DNA of 14,115 nt from CAZGMJ01 sp964526785 (GTDB lineage: Bacteria > Planctomycetota > Phycisphaerae > Sedimentisphaerales > Anaerobacaceae), in NCBI GenBank assembly GCA_964526785.1, contig CAZGMJ010000097.1:1-14115 (forward strand), written 5' to 3'. A program made the position numbers and the translations under genes. The notes beneath the pieces were generated by a model that was given only the letters and a program-made list of their open reading frames with translations, had not been told where the DNA came from and did no database searches. Below, one piece after another: positions 1 to 6,923 of this stretch. The first letter of the stretch is position 1; every line of letters begins with the position of its first letter.

Positions 1-2
1 AA

Positions 3-362
3 AGAACGGTAGAAATAATCGTCGTCAAAGGGAATTTACTGTTGACGCCAGACAATATCTTGACAAATCAAAATGAGATACAGTTCACATACAGGGAAGC
101 AGAGCAAAAATGGGGCATCAAGCCTGGAACGTTCAGAAGAGCGATTGATCAACTGGTCGAGGTCGGTCTCATTGACATTGCCAAATCCGGATATGGCCTG
201 AAGAGAGACACTACCCATTATGGAATCAGTGAGCGTTGGCAACAATACGGCACGCCAGAGTTTGTGCAGAAGAAGCGTCGGAAGAGACAGCAACCACTCG
301 GTTTCAAGAAGAATAATAAACTGGGACGTAATTCCCGGTCACAAAAATCTAAGCAGTTATAG
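3..362 (+). CDS. Helix-turn-helix / winged-helix protein of a mobile element (5' end cut off by the window edge)
   Basis: The reading frame is open from the first bases of the window to a stop at 360-362, so the gene very probably begins upstream. A TTG at 42 could give a 106-aa product, but nothing about it looks like a preferred start. The middle (from about TNQNEIQFTYREAEQKWGI on) reads as a small helix-turn-helix: a TYREAEQKWG helix, then FRRAIDQLVEVGLIDI as a recognition-type helix and wing, then a conserved-looking ISERWQQYGTPEF segment and a basic tail rich in K and R. Proteins with this layout occur on integrated elements and plasmids, where they are thought to bind DNA in replication or regulation. 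Its exact job here is unknown. It lies on the same strand as the integrase, 386 bases before it, and belongs to the same element. The family resemblance is from memory, not a search. Confidence 0.6.
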   Translation, partial: RTVEIIVVKGNLLLTPDNILTNQNEIQFTYREAEQKWGIKPGTFRRAIDQLVEVGLIDIAKSGYGLKRDTTHYGISERWQQYGTPEFVQKKRRKRQQPLGFKKNNKLGRNSRSQKSKQL

Positions 363-748
363 ACGAGTGCTGCACAACAGGCACAGATGCGCGTTGTTGC
401 CACGCCCCCTGGGAGCGGCGCTACGATTTTGGCCTCCTATTGCAGGTACATAGCGAGCGCAAAAGGAGTGTTCACAACTACGTCTTACGTATATTACACG
501 TCCCCCCTCCCCTGTTCATACAGAAGAGGGGGGATAGGGGGTATGAGATTATAGATATTTGGGGGGGTCAAATTGCAGACCGATGACGATATCATTACAT
601 TGTTCAGCGACGATGTATTCGCAGTCGGCAATATGAATGTTGCCAATTGAGGGTGCGCCTGTGTATGCTGAATGAAACTGAAACGCGGGCTTGGCGACTT
701 GCAAAAAGATCGCAGGCCCGAACAGTAACAGGAAGGTGGGTATAGACC
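363..748. other. Intergenic region upstream of the integrase
   Basis: This 386-base stretch has no convincing gene. It holds several short TACGT-type words around 476-500, a C-run/G-run inverted repeat (separate entry), another run of seven G at about 560-566, and two or three very short open frames. One frame ends just before the integrase and includes codons for NETETRAWRLAKRSQARTV (start ATG at 665, stop at 743). Its place, just ahead of an integrase, is where an excisionase would sit, but the sequence does not match a helix-turn-helix excisionase well enough to call one. The integrase Shine-Dalgarno lies at 730-740. Confidence 0.5.
502..533. repeat. C-run/G-run inverted repeat
   Basis: CCCCCCTC (502-509) is matched exactly by GAGGGGGG (526-533) across a 16-base loop. 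It is followed by GATAGGGGG and, at about 560, a further run of seven G. No T-run follows on either strand, so it is not a standard rho-independent terminator. Several G-runs of five or more bases within about 40 bases could also form a G-quadruplex on the plus strand. It lies in the non-coding gap of the integrated element, where it could serve as a structural or recombinase-arm site. That role is a guess. Confidence 0.5.
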
Positions 749-2155
749 ATGGCGAGTGTCTTTAAGCAGAAATATACCGTTACAGGCAAGAACGGCAAGA
801 AAGTTACCAAAAAGAGTAAGTACTGGTACGTCGATTACAAAACGGCAGATGGAACACGCAAGCGCGTCAAAGGATTCAAAGATAAGACAGCTACTGCTCA
901 ATTGGCTGTCGAGTTAGAGCGTGAAGCTGAACTGGCTAGTCGTGGGATTGTCGATAAGTACAAAGAACATCGGAACAGACCATTGTCGGAGCATTTGGAG
1001 GATTTTTGGCATTCTCTCGGAGATACGAAACATGGTCGGCATACGTATCACACAGTTCAGAAGATTCTGGATGCATGTGGATTCAGAGTCTGGAATGATA
1101 TTCAGGCAAGCAAAGTATGGAGCTATCTCAAGAGACAGAAAGCCAACAAAGAAATATCCGATAGAACATTCTGCTTCAGACTCAAGGCTGTCAAGCAGTT
1201 CTGCAAGTGGATGGTGGAAGATCAACGAGCGGTAGAATCACCGGTAACCCACCTGAAGGCCGAGGCTATAGTTGAGCGTGAACGTGAGCGGCGAGCCCTC
1301 GGACCAGAAGAACTGCGACGTTTACTACATGTAACAGTATCTGCTCCAAGGCGCTTTGGTATGGACGGTCTGTCGAGGGCCCTGCTATATCGCCTGGCAG
1401 CGGAGACGGGTTTGCGAAGAGGAGAGCTTGCAAGTCTTTCGGTTTCATCCATTGACTTCGAGAATAACTCACTCTCAGTCAAACCCAAGGATACCAAGAA
1501 CAAGAAAACGGCCACGGTGCCGCTCAGATCTGATACTGTGGCATGTTTCCGCGAACATACAGCCACCAGACTGCCTTCGGCTCTATTGTTCAATGTCCCG
1601 GACAAGACGGCAAAGATGCTTTACGCTGATTTGGAACTGGCAGGAATTCCTGTCGAAGATGAGCAAGGTAGAGTTGTTGATTTCCACGCCTTACGCCATA
1701 CAGCCGGCACCCTACTCGCAGCAAGTGGAGCACATCCCAAAGTAGCCCAAACCATCATGAGACATTCGGATATCAATCTGACTATGGGCTTGTATACACA
1801 CATACTTCGCGGGCAAGAATCGCAGGCTATTGAAAACCTGCCCGATTTATCGTGGCAGATGGAGGAAACTCAGAAGGCCACAGGAACTGATGATAGCACG
1901 CGCGCTTACAAAAAACTTACAAAAAAACCTGTCTCCGGCCGGAATCGCTTGTCATCAAATGGCAACCGAACAGGTCCGGTATCTAATAGAAAAAGACCGA
2001 CAGGCAAAACTCATAAGGGCTCACATAATAAGACCTTAGACAACAAAAAGGGCCGCATGTCATCATCTGACAGCGACCCGGATTCCAGTGGGCGATGTAG
2101 GATTCGAACCTACGACCGGCTGATTAAGAGTCAGCTGCTCTGCCAGCTGAGCTAA
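749..2155 (+). CDS. Tyrosine recombinase (integrase) of a tRNA-Lys-integrated element
   Basis: This 468-aa phage-type integrase would catalyse site-specific integration and excision of the element. The ATG at 749 is preceded by AGGAAGGTGGG with 8 bases of spacing, which decides the start. Residues 1-70 form a short basic arm-binding region, and about 75-165 a core-binding (SAM-like) helical domain. The catalytic domain runs from about 180 to 365 and shows the full set: R223 in TGLRRGEL, a lysine near 247-250 in the KPKDTKNKK beta-hairpin, H313 and R316 in DFHALRH, H339 in MRHSD and the nucleophile Y349 in MGLYTH. Residues 366-468 are a long basic, low-complexity tail not needed for catalysis in the family. 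Its last third is encoded antisense to the tRNA-Lys terminator and the tRNA itself (CRIRTYDRLIKSQLL is the familiar antisense-tRNA reading). The gene therefore ends inside its own likely attachment site, and its C-terminus could change on excision. Confidence 0.93.
   Translation: MASVFKQKYTVTGKNGKKVTKKSKYWYVDYKTADGTRKRVKGFKDKTATAQLAVELEREAELASRGIVDKYKEHRNRPLSEHLEDFWHSLGDTKHGRHTYHTVQKILDACGFRVWNDIQASKVWSYLKRQKANKEISDRTFCFRLKAVKQFCKWMVEDQRAVESPVTHLKAEAIVERERERRALGPEELRRLLHVTVSAPRRFGMDGLSRALLYRLAAETGLRRGELASLSVSSIDFENNSLSVKPKDTKNKKTATVPLRSDTVACFREHTATRLPSALLFNVPDKTAKMLYADLELAGIPVEDEQGRVVDFHALRHTAGTLLAASGAHPKVAQTIMRHSDINLTMGLYTHILRGQESQAIENLPDLSWQMEETQKATGTDDSTRAYKKLTKKPVSGRNRLSSNGNRTGPVSNRKRPTGKTHKGSHNKTLDNKKGRMSSSDSDPDSSGRCRIRTYDRLIKSQLLCQLS
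2045..2079 (-). terminator. Rho-independent terminator of tRNA-Lys, inside the integrase 3' end
   Basis: Read on the minus strand, GGGTCGC + TGTCA pairs with TGACA + (bulged T) GCGGCCC around a GATGA loop, giving a 12-bp stem with one G-U wobble, followed directly by TTTTTG. It begins 10 bases beyond the tRNA 3' end, as expected for a tRNA terminator. It lies wholly within integrase codons of the C-terminal tail. If the element integrated at the tRNA 3' end, this terminator came with the element and replaces the host's own. Confidence 0.85.
2089..2130. other. Putative attachment-site core (tRNA-Lys 3' half)
   Basis: Inferred, not seen directly. Integrases of this kind commonly recombine within the anticodon loop to 3' end of a tRNA gene, and the integrase gene here runs straight into it. 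The element-side sequence (integrase, HTH gene) lies at lower coordinates, so the other att copy, a second fragment of the tRNA 3' half, should lie left of this window. I found no second copy inside the window, so the exact core limits are unknown. Confidence 0.45.
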
Positions 2156-2161
2156 TCGCCC
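2089..2161 (-). tRNA. tRNA-Lys (anticodon CUU)
   Basis: The 73-base minus-strand sequence folds as a standard tRNA. GGGCGAT pairs with ATCGCCC as the acceptor stem, with A as the discriminator base. The D arm contains AGCTCAGCTGGCAGAGC. The anticodon stem GCTGA/TCAGC holds the loop CTCTTAA, with anticodon CTT (lysine AAG codon). The T arm contains GGTTCGAATCC. CCA is not encoded. The 3' half faces the integrase, the usual geometry for a tyrosine-recombinase attachment site in a tRNA gene. Confidence 0.97.
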
Positions 2162-2170
2162 AAAAACCAC

Positions 2171-2206
2171 CAGCCAAGCATCGCAGAGACGCGACGGGCT
2201 TGGCTG
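2171..2206 (-). other. Perfect hairpin in the tRNA-Lys leader
   Basis: CAGCCAAGC (2171-2179) is exactly complementary to GCTTGGCTG (2198-2206). An inner TCGC/GCGA pair (2181-2184 / 2191-2194) extends the stem. On the minus strand it is followed by GTGGTTTTTGGG and then the tRNA 5' end, 9 bases after the stem. Taken alone, stem plus five T would be called a terminator, but it sits between a promoter-like sequence and the tRNA. It may be a leader attenuator, a pre-tRNA processing structure, or a terminator insulating the tRNA from upstream transcription. Confidence 0.6.
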
Positions 2207-2215
2207 CTCGCAGAT

Positions 2216-2244
2216 ACTATATCCCCCCCGGCAGGCCGATGCAA
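2216..2244 (-). promoter_or_regulatory. Candidate promoter for tRNA-Lys
   Basis: On the minus strand TTGCAT (2244-2239) and TATAGT (2221-2216) are separated by exactly 17 bases, a sigma-70-type arrangement. Transcription would start near 2209, so the leader hairpin would be the first thing transcribed. The -35 box is weak. Confidence 0.4.
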
Positions 2245-2459
2245 GAAAAAGTACACAAAAATCTCCGCACATACGCTTCCCGGCCCGCCAGTTGCCCTTG
2301 CAGACCCCGCATGATATCCGCCGCAGCATACCCGCAGGATCTCAGCCTGCCTCCCAGCCGCAATCGAAATCCGCGGGCCCTACCGCCGATCAGGCCGACA
2401 CCGTGCCCGTACGGACAGAATCCGACGAAGAAGAACCAATCGCTGCCTCGCCTGTATCA

Positions 2460-3359
2460 TCAGTGGACGGCCTTGGCAGGCAGACAAAAGATGCCCGGCC
2501 CCACATCGTCCGGATACGGCACCGTGCCGTCGGACGTAATCGACACCTTCATGGGGACCGCCTCCTTGCTGGAATATGTCTCGACGTGTCCGTCCGCGTA
2601 GCCGGCCCGCAGCGTAATCTCCGGCCGGGCCGCAGCAGGATCTCCCTGGCGCGACCAGTACGGCGAAAGCAGCCATGTCTCAGGTGTTACGTCCGCACCG
2701 TCGAATTCGTCGCAGCACCCGTAAGCGCCAGGACTGCGCCAGTGCCCGTAGCCGAAGTAGTCCGTCACCACAACCGTGCTGTAACCTCGACCGCCCGCTG
2801 GTCCGCGGGGACCTCGAAACAGCCTGTCGCCCAAATTTCCGATGTAGTTCCAGTAGAAACAATACGTCCCCCCCGCCGGGTCGGATTCGAACGACGTCTC
2901 CGGATTGTCCCACTCGTCGCCGGCCTCCCAGAGCTGCTGGAGATACTTGTACCGCCGCGGTGCATTAGGGCAGTACATCACCTTCGCCTCCGGGATGTAA
3001 CTCCGCAGATATGCGCTCATCGAACGATACAGCCCGGGGCTTCTTGTGCGGTTGCCCGCGAGCTTTGTCGGATCCGACCAGTTCCAGTTGTCGCCGAACC
3101 CCACGGTTGCCACAGATTGCGGATAGCGATCATCATTGTCCAGCGCGAATACGTTTACGCCGGTGGCGATCTCTTTCTGATTGTGAGTACCGATAAGGGC
3201 CAGGGCTTTGCGTTTGACCGAGTGCAGCGCGGGCAGTGCTATTGCCATCAGCAACGAAATGATGGAGATCGCAACCAGCAGCTCAATCAGCGTAAAACCG
3301 CGGGTGCCCCATCCGATATGTGTTCGCTGCGATCCGATCGTATCATCCTCCCAACTCAA
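2460..3359 (-). CDS. Type II secretion/type IV pilus-like pseudopilin (prepilin N-terminal cleavage motif)
   Basis: About 299 aa. A short basic leader ends in TRG21, followed by FTLIELLVAISIISLLMAIA, the classic prepilin peptidase site (cleavage after G21, glutamate at +5) and hydrophobic spine helix. The rest is a globular domain with several cysteines and a C-terminal YADGHVE motif, typical of the many pseudopilin-like proteins scattered through planctomycete genomes, which are thought to be exported and surface-attached. It is not next to any pilus or secretion machinery. The start is doubtful: the only in-frame start near the leader is a TTG at 3359 with no proper Shine-Dalgarno. A GGGAGG sits directly against an ATG in another frame that closes at codon 20, just where the prepilin motif begins, so an indel in the leader is possible. 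It has its own promoter-like sequence. Confidence 0.85.
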   Translation of the reverse strand: MSWEDDTIGSQRTHIGWGTRGFTLIELLVAISIISLLMAIALPALHSVKRKALALIGTHNQKEIATGVNVFALDNDDRYPQSVATVGFGDNWNWSDPTKLAGNRTRSPGLYRSMSAYLRSYIPEAKVMYCPNAPRRYKYLQQLWEAGDEWDNPETSFESDPAGGTYCFYWNYIGNLGDRLFRGPRGPAGGRGYSTVVVTDYFGYGHWRSPGAYGCCDEFDGADVTPETWLLSPYWSRQGDPAAARPEITLRAGYADGHVETYSSKEAVPMKVSITSDGTVPYPDDVGPGIFCLPAKAVH

Positions 3360-3402
3360 ACTCCATGCAGCATAATATAATGGCTATATTGCACACCTAT
3401 TC

Positions 3403-3431
3403 ATTATAATCTTACCGCCCGGCAAGAACAA
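3403..3431 (-). promoter_or_regulatory. Candidate sigma-70 promoter of the pseudopilin gene
   Basis: On the minus strand TTGTTC (3431-3426) is followed, after exactly 17 bases, by a perfect TATAAT (3408-3403). Transcription would begin near 3396, leaving a leader of about 35-40 bases before the TTG at 3359. This suggests the pseudopilin is transcribed separately from the beta-helix gene upstream, whose stop is at 3589. Confidence 0.5.
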
Positions 3432-3588
3432 ACACAATCCGCGCAGCAAAGCGCCGGGCAGGCGAACGATCTGTCTACCGTTCCACCTGCCGGCGTCCTC
3501 ACTGCCTTCATGAATGAGCCATGCGTTCGCGTCGATTCGCGTCCTTTCCGATTGTCCGATTGCACCTGCGATCGGCCGGGTCGCCAAG

Positions 3589-6500
3589 CTATTGCCGGAA
3601 GACCGGCACCGGACTGGGTATTACCGAACCATCAACCGGGCCGATGATGACCGGCTGCGTGGCCGGTCTCTCTGCAGCCCAGGGTAGTGCATCGAGCCAC
3701 TGTTGGGCCATCAGTGCCATATCCAGCATATTGACCAGTCCATCGCGGTTTGCATCTCCGGCCAACGGCCATTCGCTCATACTCGCGTACGGCGTCCCTC
3801 CATAGGCGCCCATGTTCAGCCGACCGCCGTTTGGCATTCGTTCGGCCCCGGGATACGCATGCGGCCGGCCCGCATCGATGCAGGGGCTATCCTGCTCGTC
3901 AATCACCCACACGTTATGCTCCGGCCAGAACCTGCCGCGAGTCGAACGCAGGTGATAATCCCCATGCTCGGCATTGGCGAACAGCGGATCCTTATGGATA
4001 TTGCCGCGCAATACGCTGTCGCTCACCGCGTGCCTGAAGCAACTGAACCGTACCGTATTGCACTGGAAAAGATCGCCATCCGTATTGTCCCACAGGATGC
4101 AGTTGCTGATGTTCGGATCCGCGCCGCCGTACGCAGCCACGCCAAACGTGTTGTTCACAACCGTCAGATTGGTCAACGTCGGCGAGGCGCCGTTGCAGAA
4201 AACGCCGTACTGGCCGCCTGTAATGACGAAGTTCCGCAGCACACTGTTGCCTCGCTCCCCTTTGAAGAACGAAAAGGCGTATCCGTTTGGAGCCGTGACA
4301 ACCGCAGCTTCGGCCGCACTCTGCACGGTGATCCCCTTGCCCCCGAAATCCACCTCTTCCTTGTACACCGCCGGCCAGACCGCAACGGTATCACCGTTCT
4401 CCGCTGCCCTGACGCCACGCTGAATCGTGGCGAAAGCCTGGGCGCGGCTCAGGCCCGTGTTATGATCGTTGCCGTTAATACCGTCGACATGGTACAGCAG
4501 GTGGCTGTGGCCCTTGCTGGCCTGGCGGGTCCCGCCGTACGCCCCCATGTTGATGCGGCCGCCGTTCGGCGCCGGTTCGTTACCCACGGCGTCCTTCGGG
4601 TCGCCCGCATCAATGCACGGGCTGTGATTGGTATCGATCACCCACACGTGCGCTTGTGGATTCCATCGACCGTAGACGGACTGAAGATGGTAGTCGGCCG
4701 CATTCACCGGCGCGAACAGTGGATCGAGATCGATATTGCCCTGCCCCAGATATCCACCCTCGATATCGGTATACACAATCGGGCTCTTGGATGCTGCGCC
4801 CTGAACGAATGCCGCCGCACCGTCGTTATACCAGACGATGCAGTTCTTCACGATGATGTCGGTATCGAGAGAGTGAATACCGCCGCCCGGAAATGGCGGC
4901 ATTTGCGGCCCAACCAAGCGATTATGCGCGATCGTGCAGTTCGTGATGCGAACGACGTTGCGCGGCAGGTCCGTCGTCGGATCGCCGGTCGCGTCCTTCC
5001 GCACCGAATACACGCCGGAACCGACATATGCACGGTTTCTCGATATCACGCAATTGGCGAGCTTCACCTCACCTTCCTGACCACAATAGACGCCCCCGCC
5101 ATGCAGCGACGCATGCTCGGTGACCCCGCCATTCAGTGATATGTTGGTGTTGTGTACGGACACGGACGCCTTGCGACAATACAGGCCGCCGCCCCTGCTG
5201 TTGTAATAACCCGTATTGTTACGCACTACGCTATCGGCAATTCGTACGCTGCCCGCCCGCAGCACGCCTATGCCGGCGCCCTTACCGCCGGACTCCATCG
5301 GACCAAAGCCCCCTGCGATACACGCCTCGACGAGGCAATTCACGATCGTCGGATCGCCTCCCACGCAACCGATGCCGCCCCCGAGCTCCGTGCCACAATC
5401 CCGGACGACACAGTTGATTATTGTCGGACTGCTGTACTCGCAGTAGATGCCCCCTCCAATCGGATGCGAGGGATCCAGGTTCCATCGCATATCATCGGCC
5501 GGTATAGCGGAACCGCGAATTCTGCCGTTGCGAATCGTAAAGCCCCGCAGGACGCTCTCGGCCGTTTCGCTCTCATGGAAATAGAAACCGCGATGGCCGC
5601 GTGCAACCGGGCCCGGCCCAGGCCCGGTCCCATTGCGAATCTGGCTGTCATTCTGCAGGGCCACGCCGTCTACGGGCTCCACACTCAGCCCCGCTTCGCA
5701 ATCGATGATGGTCCTTTCGGGCCCTTCTGCACTGCGCACCGTGATCGCCTTGCCACGAAACTCGATGTCGCGGTTGCCCCGGCCTTTGTAGACCCCGGGC
5801 GCAACCTCAATGACATCGCCGTCGCCGGCTGCATCAATCGCCATCTGGATGTTCGCAAAATCCTCAGGCACATAGAGCGTCGCCGGTGAAGAACTCAGGT
5901 GAACGCTGAGATTATCGATTGCCACGCGCGTTCCGAGGAAGATGACGTAGCAGGTTCCGTGTGCCGAAGCGATGGGAATATCATGGTGCCCCGCAGCCAG
6001 GGACTCAGGCGTCGACCATGTCCGGCCATCTCCCGATAGCGAATAGAGCAGATACCCGGGCGGACTCTGTACGATTTCCGCATTGTTGGGGTATTCCACT
6101 TCGATTCCCAGCGTGCCGCTCACCTCCCGCGATCCTTGTGCCGGGCCGAGAGGGAAGCAGTAGCCTATATGGGCGGGCTGCCCGCGAAAACCCATCATCG
6201 CCAGAGTCTTGTTGTTCCCCACTCCGCAATAGAATAGATATGGCTCTGCCGGCGGGAAAGCGCCTCGCGGCCAGAAGACCGAATGGACGTAACTGTCTCT
6301 GCGCGCCTTCTGCGTCGCGAAATCATCCAGATATTCGTACGTCCAGCCGGCCGCCCCCCTGGATGCTGTCGCATCGAGTGTGAAGCAGAAACCGTCCACA
6401 AATGGCTGGCAGAATCGACCTTCCACATGAATCGAATTGCCCTGCAGCGTCGCGCTCAACTCATAATCCGCAAGGTCGTCCAAAGCCGAAGCCGCATCGG

Positions 6501-6831
6501 TTACCAACTCGAATTCGATGCGCTGATTGCTCACCACCGTGCCTATCAAAGTCGTCATCCGGAACAGATCATCCAGCCGGGTAGACGGCAGATGCGAAGA
6601 CTCCTCAAGTTCGGCATCCACCCAGTCGAAGAAAGCCGTACCCGCCTCGAAATCTACACTTAACTGAAAGCGGCCTGTAACCCTGTATTCATACGTCAGC
6701 CCGGCGATTCCCCCCGTCTGCGTCACACGACTCTGATCGGCTGTAAACGTGTATGTCGCCGTCTCCGCCGCAGCCGCGCCGCACAAAACCGCCGCAAGAA
6801 CAAGACCCCCAATTCGCATCTTCATCTTCAT
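3589..6831 (-). CDS. Large secreted right-handed beta-helix protein with two anchor modules and a dockerin-like tail
   Basis: 1080 aa when started at the ATG at 6831. That ATG is preceded by AAGAAGGGTGG and opens directly into a signal peptide (MKMKMRIGGLVLAAVLCGAAAA). The frame is open 20 codons further upstream, but without such signals. Residues about 25-160 are a beta-rich domain. About 165-315 form a jelly-roll-like domain starting near DDFATQKARRDSYVHS. About 320-690 form a parallel beta-helix of pectate-lyase/NosD type (YVPEDFANIQMAIDAAGDGD, then repeated GGGIYC...PTIINC turns). About 695-775 is a CIDAG...NGGRINMGAYGGT module of the choice-of-anchor-Q type. A shorter beta-helix and a second CIDAG/MGAYGGT module follow to about 1018. 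GDANRDGLVNMLD (about 1025-1037) is a dockerin/EF-hand-like calcium loop, present once. Probably an exported, surface-associated carbohydrate-active or adhesive protein; no catalytic residues are evident. It lies 92 bases after the Cys-rich gene on the same strand. Confidence 0.88.
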   Translation of the reverse strand: MKMKMRIGGLVLAAVLCGAAAAETATYTFTADQSRVTQTGGIAGLTYEYRVTGRFQLSVDFEAGTAFFDWVDAELEESSHLPSTRLDDLFRMTTLIGTVVSNQRIEFELVTDAASALDDLADYELSATLQGNSIHVEGRFCQPFVDGFCFTLDATASRGAAGWTYEYLDDFATQKARRDSYVHSVFWPRGAFPPAEPYLFYCGVGNNKTLAMMGFRGQPAHIGYCFPLGPAQGSREVSGTLGIEVEYPNNAEIVQSPPGYLLYSLSGDGRTWSTPESLAAGHHDIPIASAHGTCYVIFLGTRVAIDNLSVHLSSSPATLYVPEDFANIQMAIDAAGDGDVIEVAPGVYKGRGNRDIEFRGKAITVRSAEGPERTIIDCEAGLSVEPVDGVALQNDSQIRNGTGPGPGPVARGHRGFYFHESETAESVLRGFTIRNGRIRGSAIPADDMRWNLDPSHPIGGGIYCEYSSPTIINCVVRDCGTELGGGIGCVGGDPTIVNCLVEACIAGGFGPMESGGKGAGIGVLRAGSVRIADSVVRNNTGYYNSRGGGLYCRKASVSVHNTNISLNGGVTEHASLHGGGVYCGQEGEVKLANCVISRNRAYVGSGVYSVRKDATGDPTTDLPRNVVRITNCTIAHNRLVGPQMPPFPGGGIHSLDTDIIVKNCIVWYNDGAAAFVQGAASKSPIVYTDIEGGYLGQGNIDLDPLFAPVNAADYHLQSVYGRWNPQAHVWVIDTNHSPCIDAGDPKDAVGNEPAPNGGRINMGAYGGTRQASKGHSHLLYHVDGINGNDHNTGLSRAQAFATIQRGVRAAENGDTVAVWPAVYKEEVDFGGKGITVQSAAEAAVVTAPNGYAFSFFKGERGNSVLRNFVITGGQYGVFCNGASPTLTNLTVVNNTFGVAAYGGADPNISNCILWDNTDGDLFQCNTVRFSCFRHAVSDSVLRGNIHKDPLFANAEHGDYHLRSTRGRFWPEHNVWVIDEQDSPCIDAGRPHAYPGAERMPNGGRLNMGAYGGTPYASMSEWPLAGDANRDGLVNMLDMALMAQQWLDALPWAAERPATQPVIIGPVDGSVIPSPVPVFRQ

Positions 6832-6867
6832 TGCTCTTCCACCCTTCTTTGGTCGAATACAGGTTGA

Positions 6868-6887
6868 TGCCGGCCGACGAACCGGCA
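6868..6887 (-). repeat. Intercistronic inverted repeat
   Basis: TGCCGG (6868-6873) and CCGGCA (6882-6887) form a 6-bp stem around an 8-base loop in the 92-base gap between the Cys-rich gene and the beta-helix gene. No T-run follows, so it is more likely an mRNA-stabilising or processing hairpin than a terminator. Confidence 0.35.
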
Positions 6888-6923
6888 CCAACCCCTGAAA
6901 ACCTCCAGTTACACGTCGTCTCC

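Larger units (their letters stand above)
2162..2459. other. Intergenic region between tRNA-Lys and the pseudopilin gene
   Basis: No gene is supported here. Besides the tRNA leader hairpin and its promoter-like boxes (separate entries), the remaining part from about 2245 to 2459 is GC-rich with small palindromes such as CCCGTACGG. I saw no clear terminator for the pseudopilin gene, which ends at 2460. This stretch marks the change from element to host-like sequence. Confidence 0.5.

Noticed and set aside
2063..2329. 88-aa minus-strand frame containing AQLAEQLTLNQPVVGSNP
   Set aside because: This is the familiar false translation of a tRNA gene; the region is tRNA-Lys and its leader.
2292..3380. 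362-aa plus-strand open frame over the pseudopilin
   Set aside because: Antisense composition; the minus strand encodes an unmistakable prepilin motif.
3384..3587. 67-aa minus-strand frame between the beta-helix and pseudopilin genes
   Set aside because: No ribosome-binding site or recognisable domain, and it overlaps the pseudopilin promoter.
3703..5139. 478-aa plus-strand open frame
   Set aside because: It lies opposite the beta-helix gene, is rich in R, A, H and V as expected for antisense of GC-rich coding DNA, and has no domain or ribosome-binding site.
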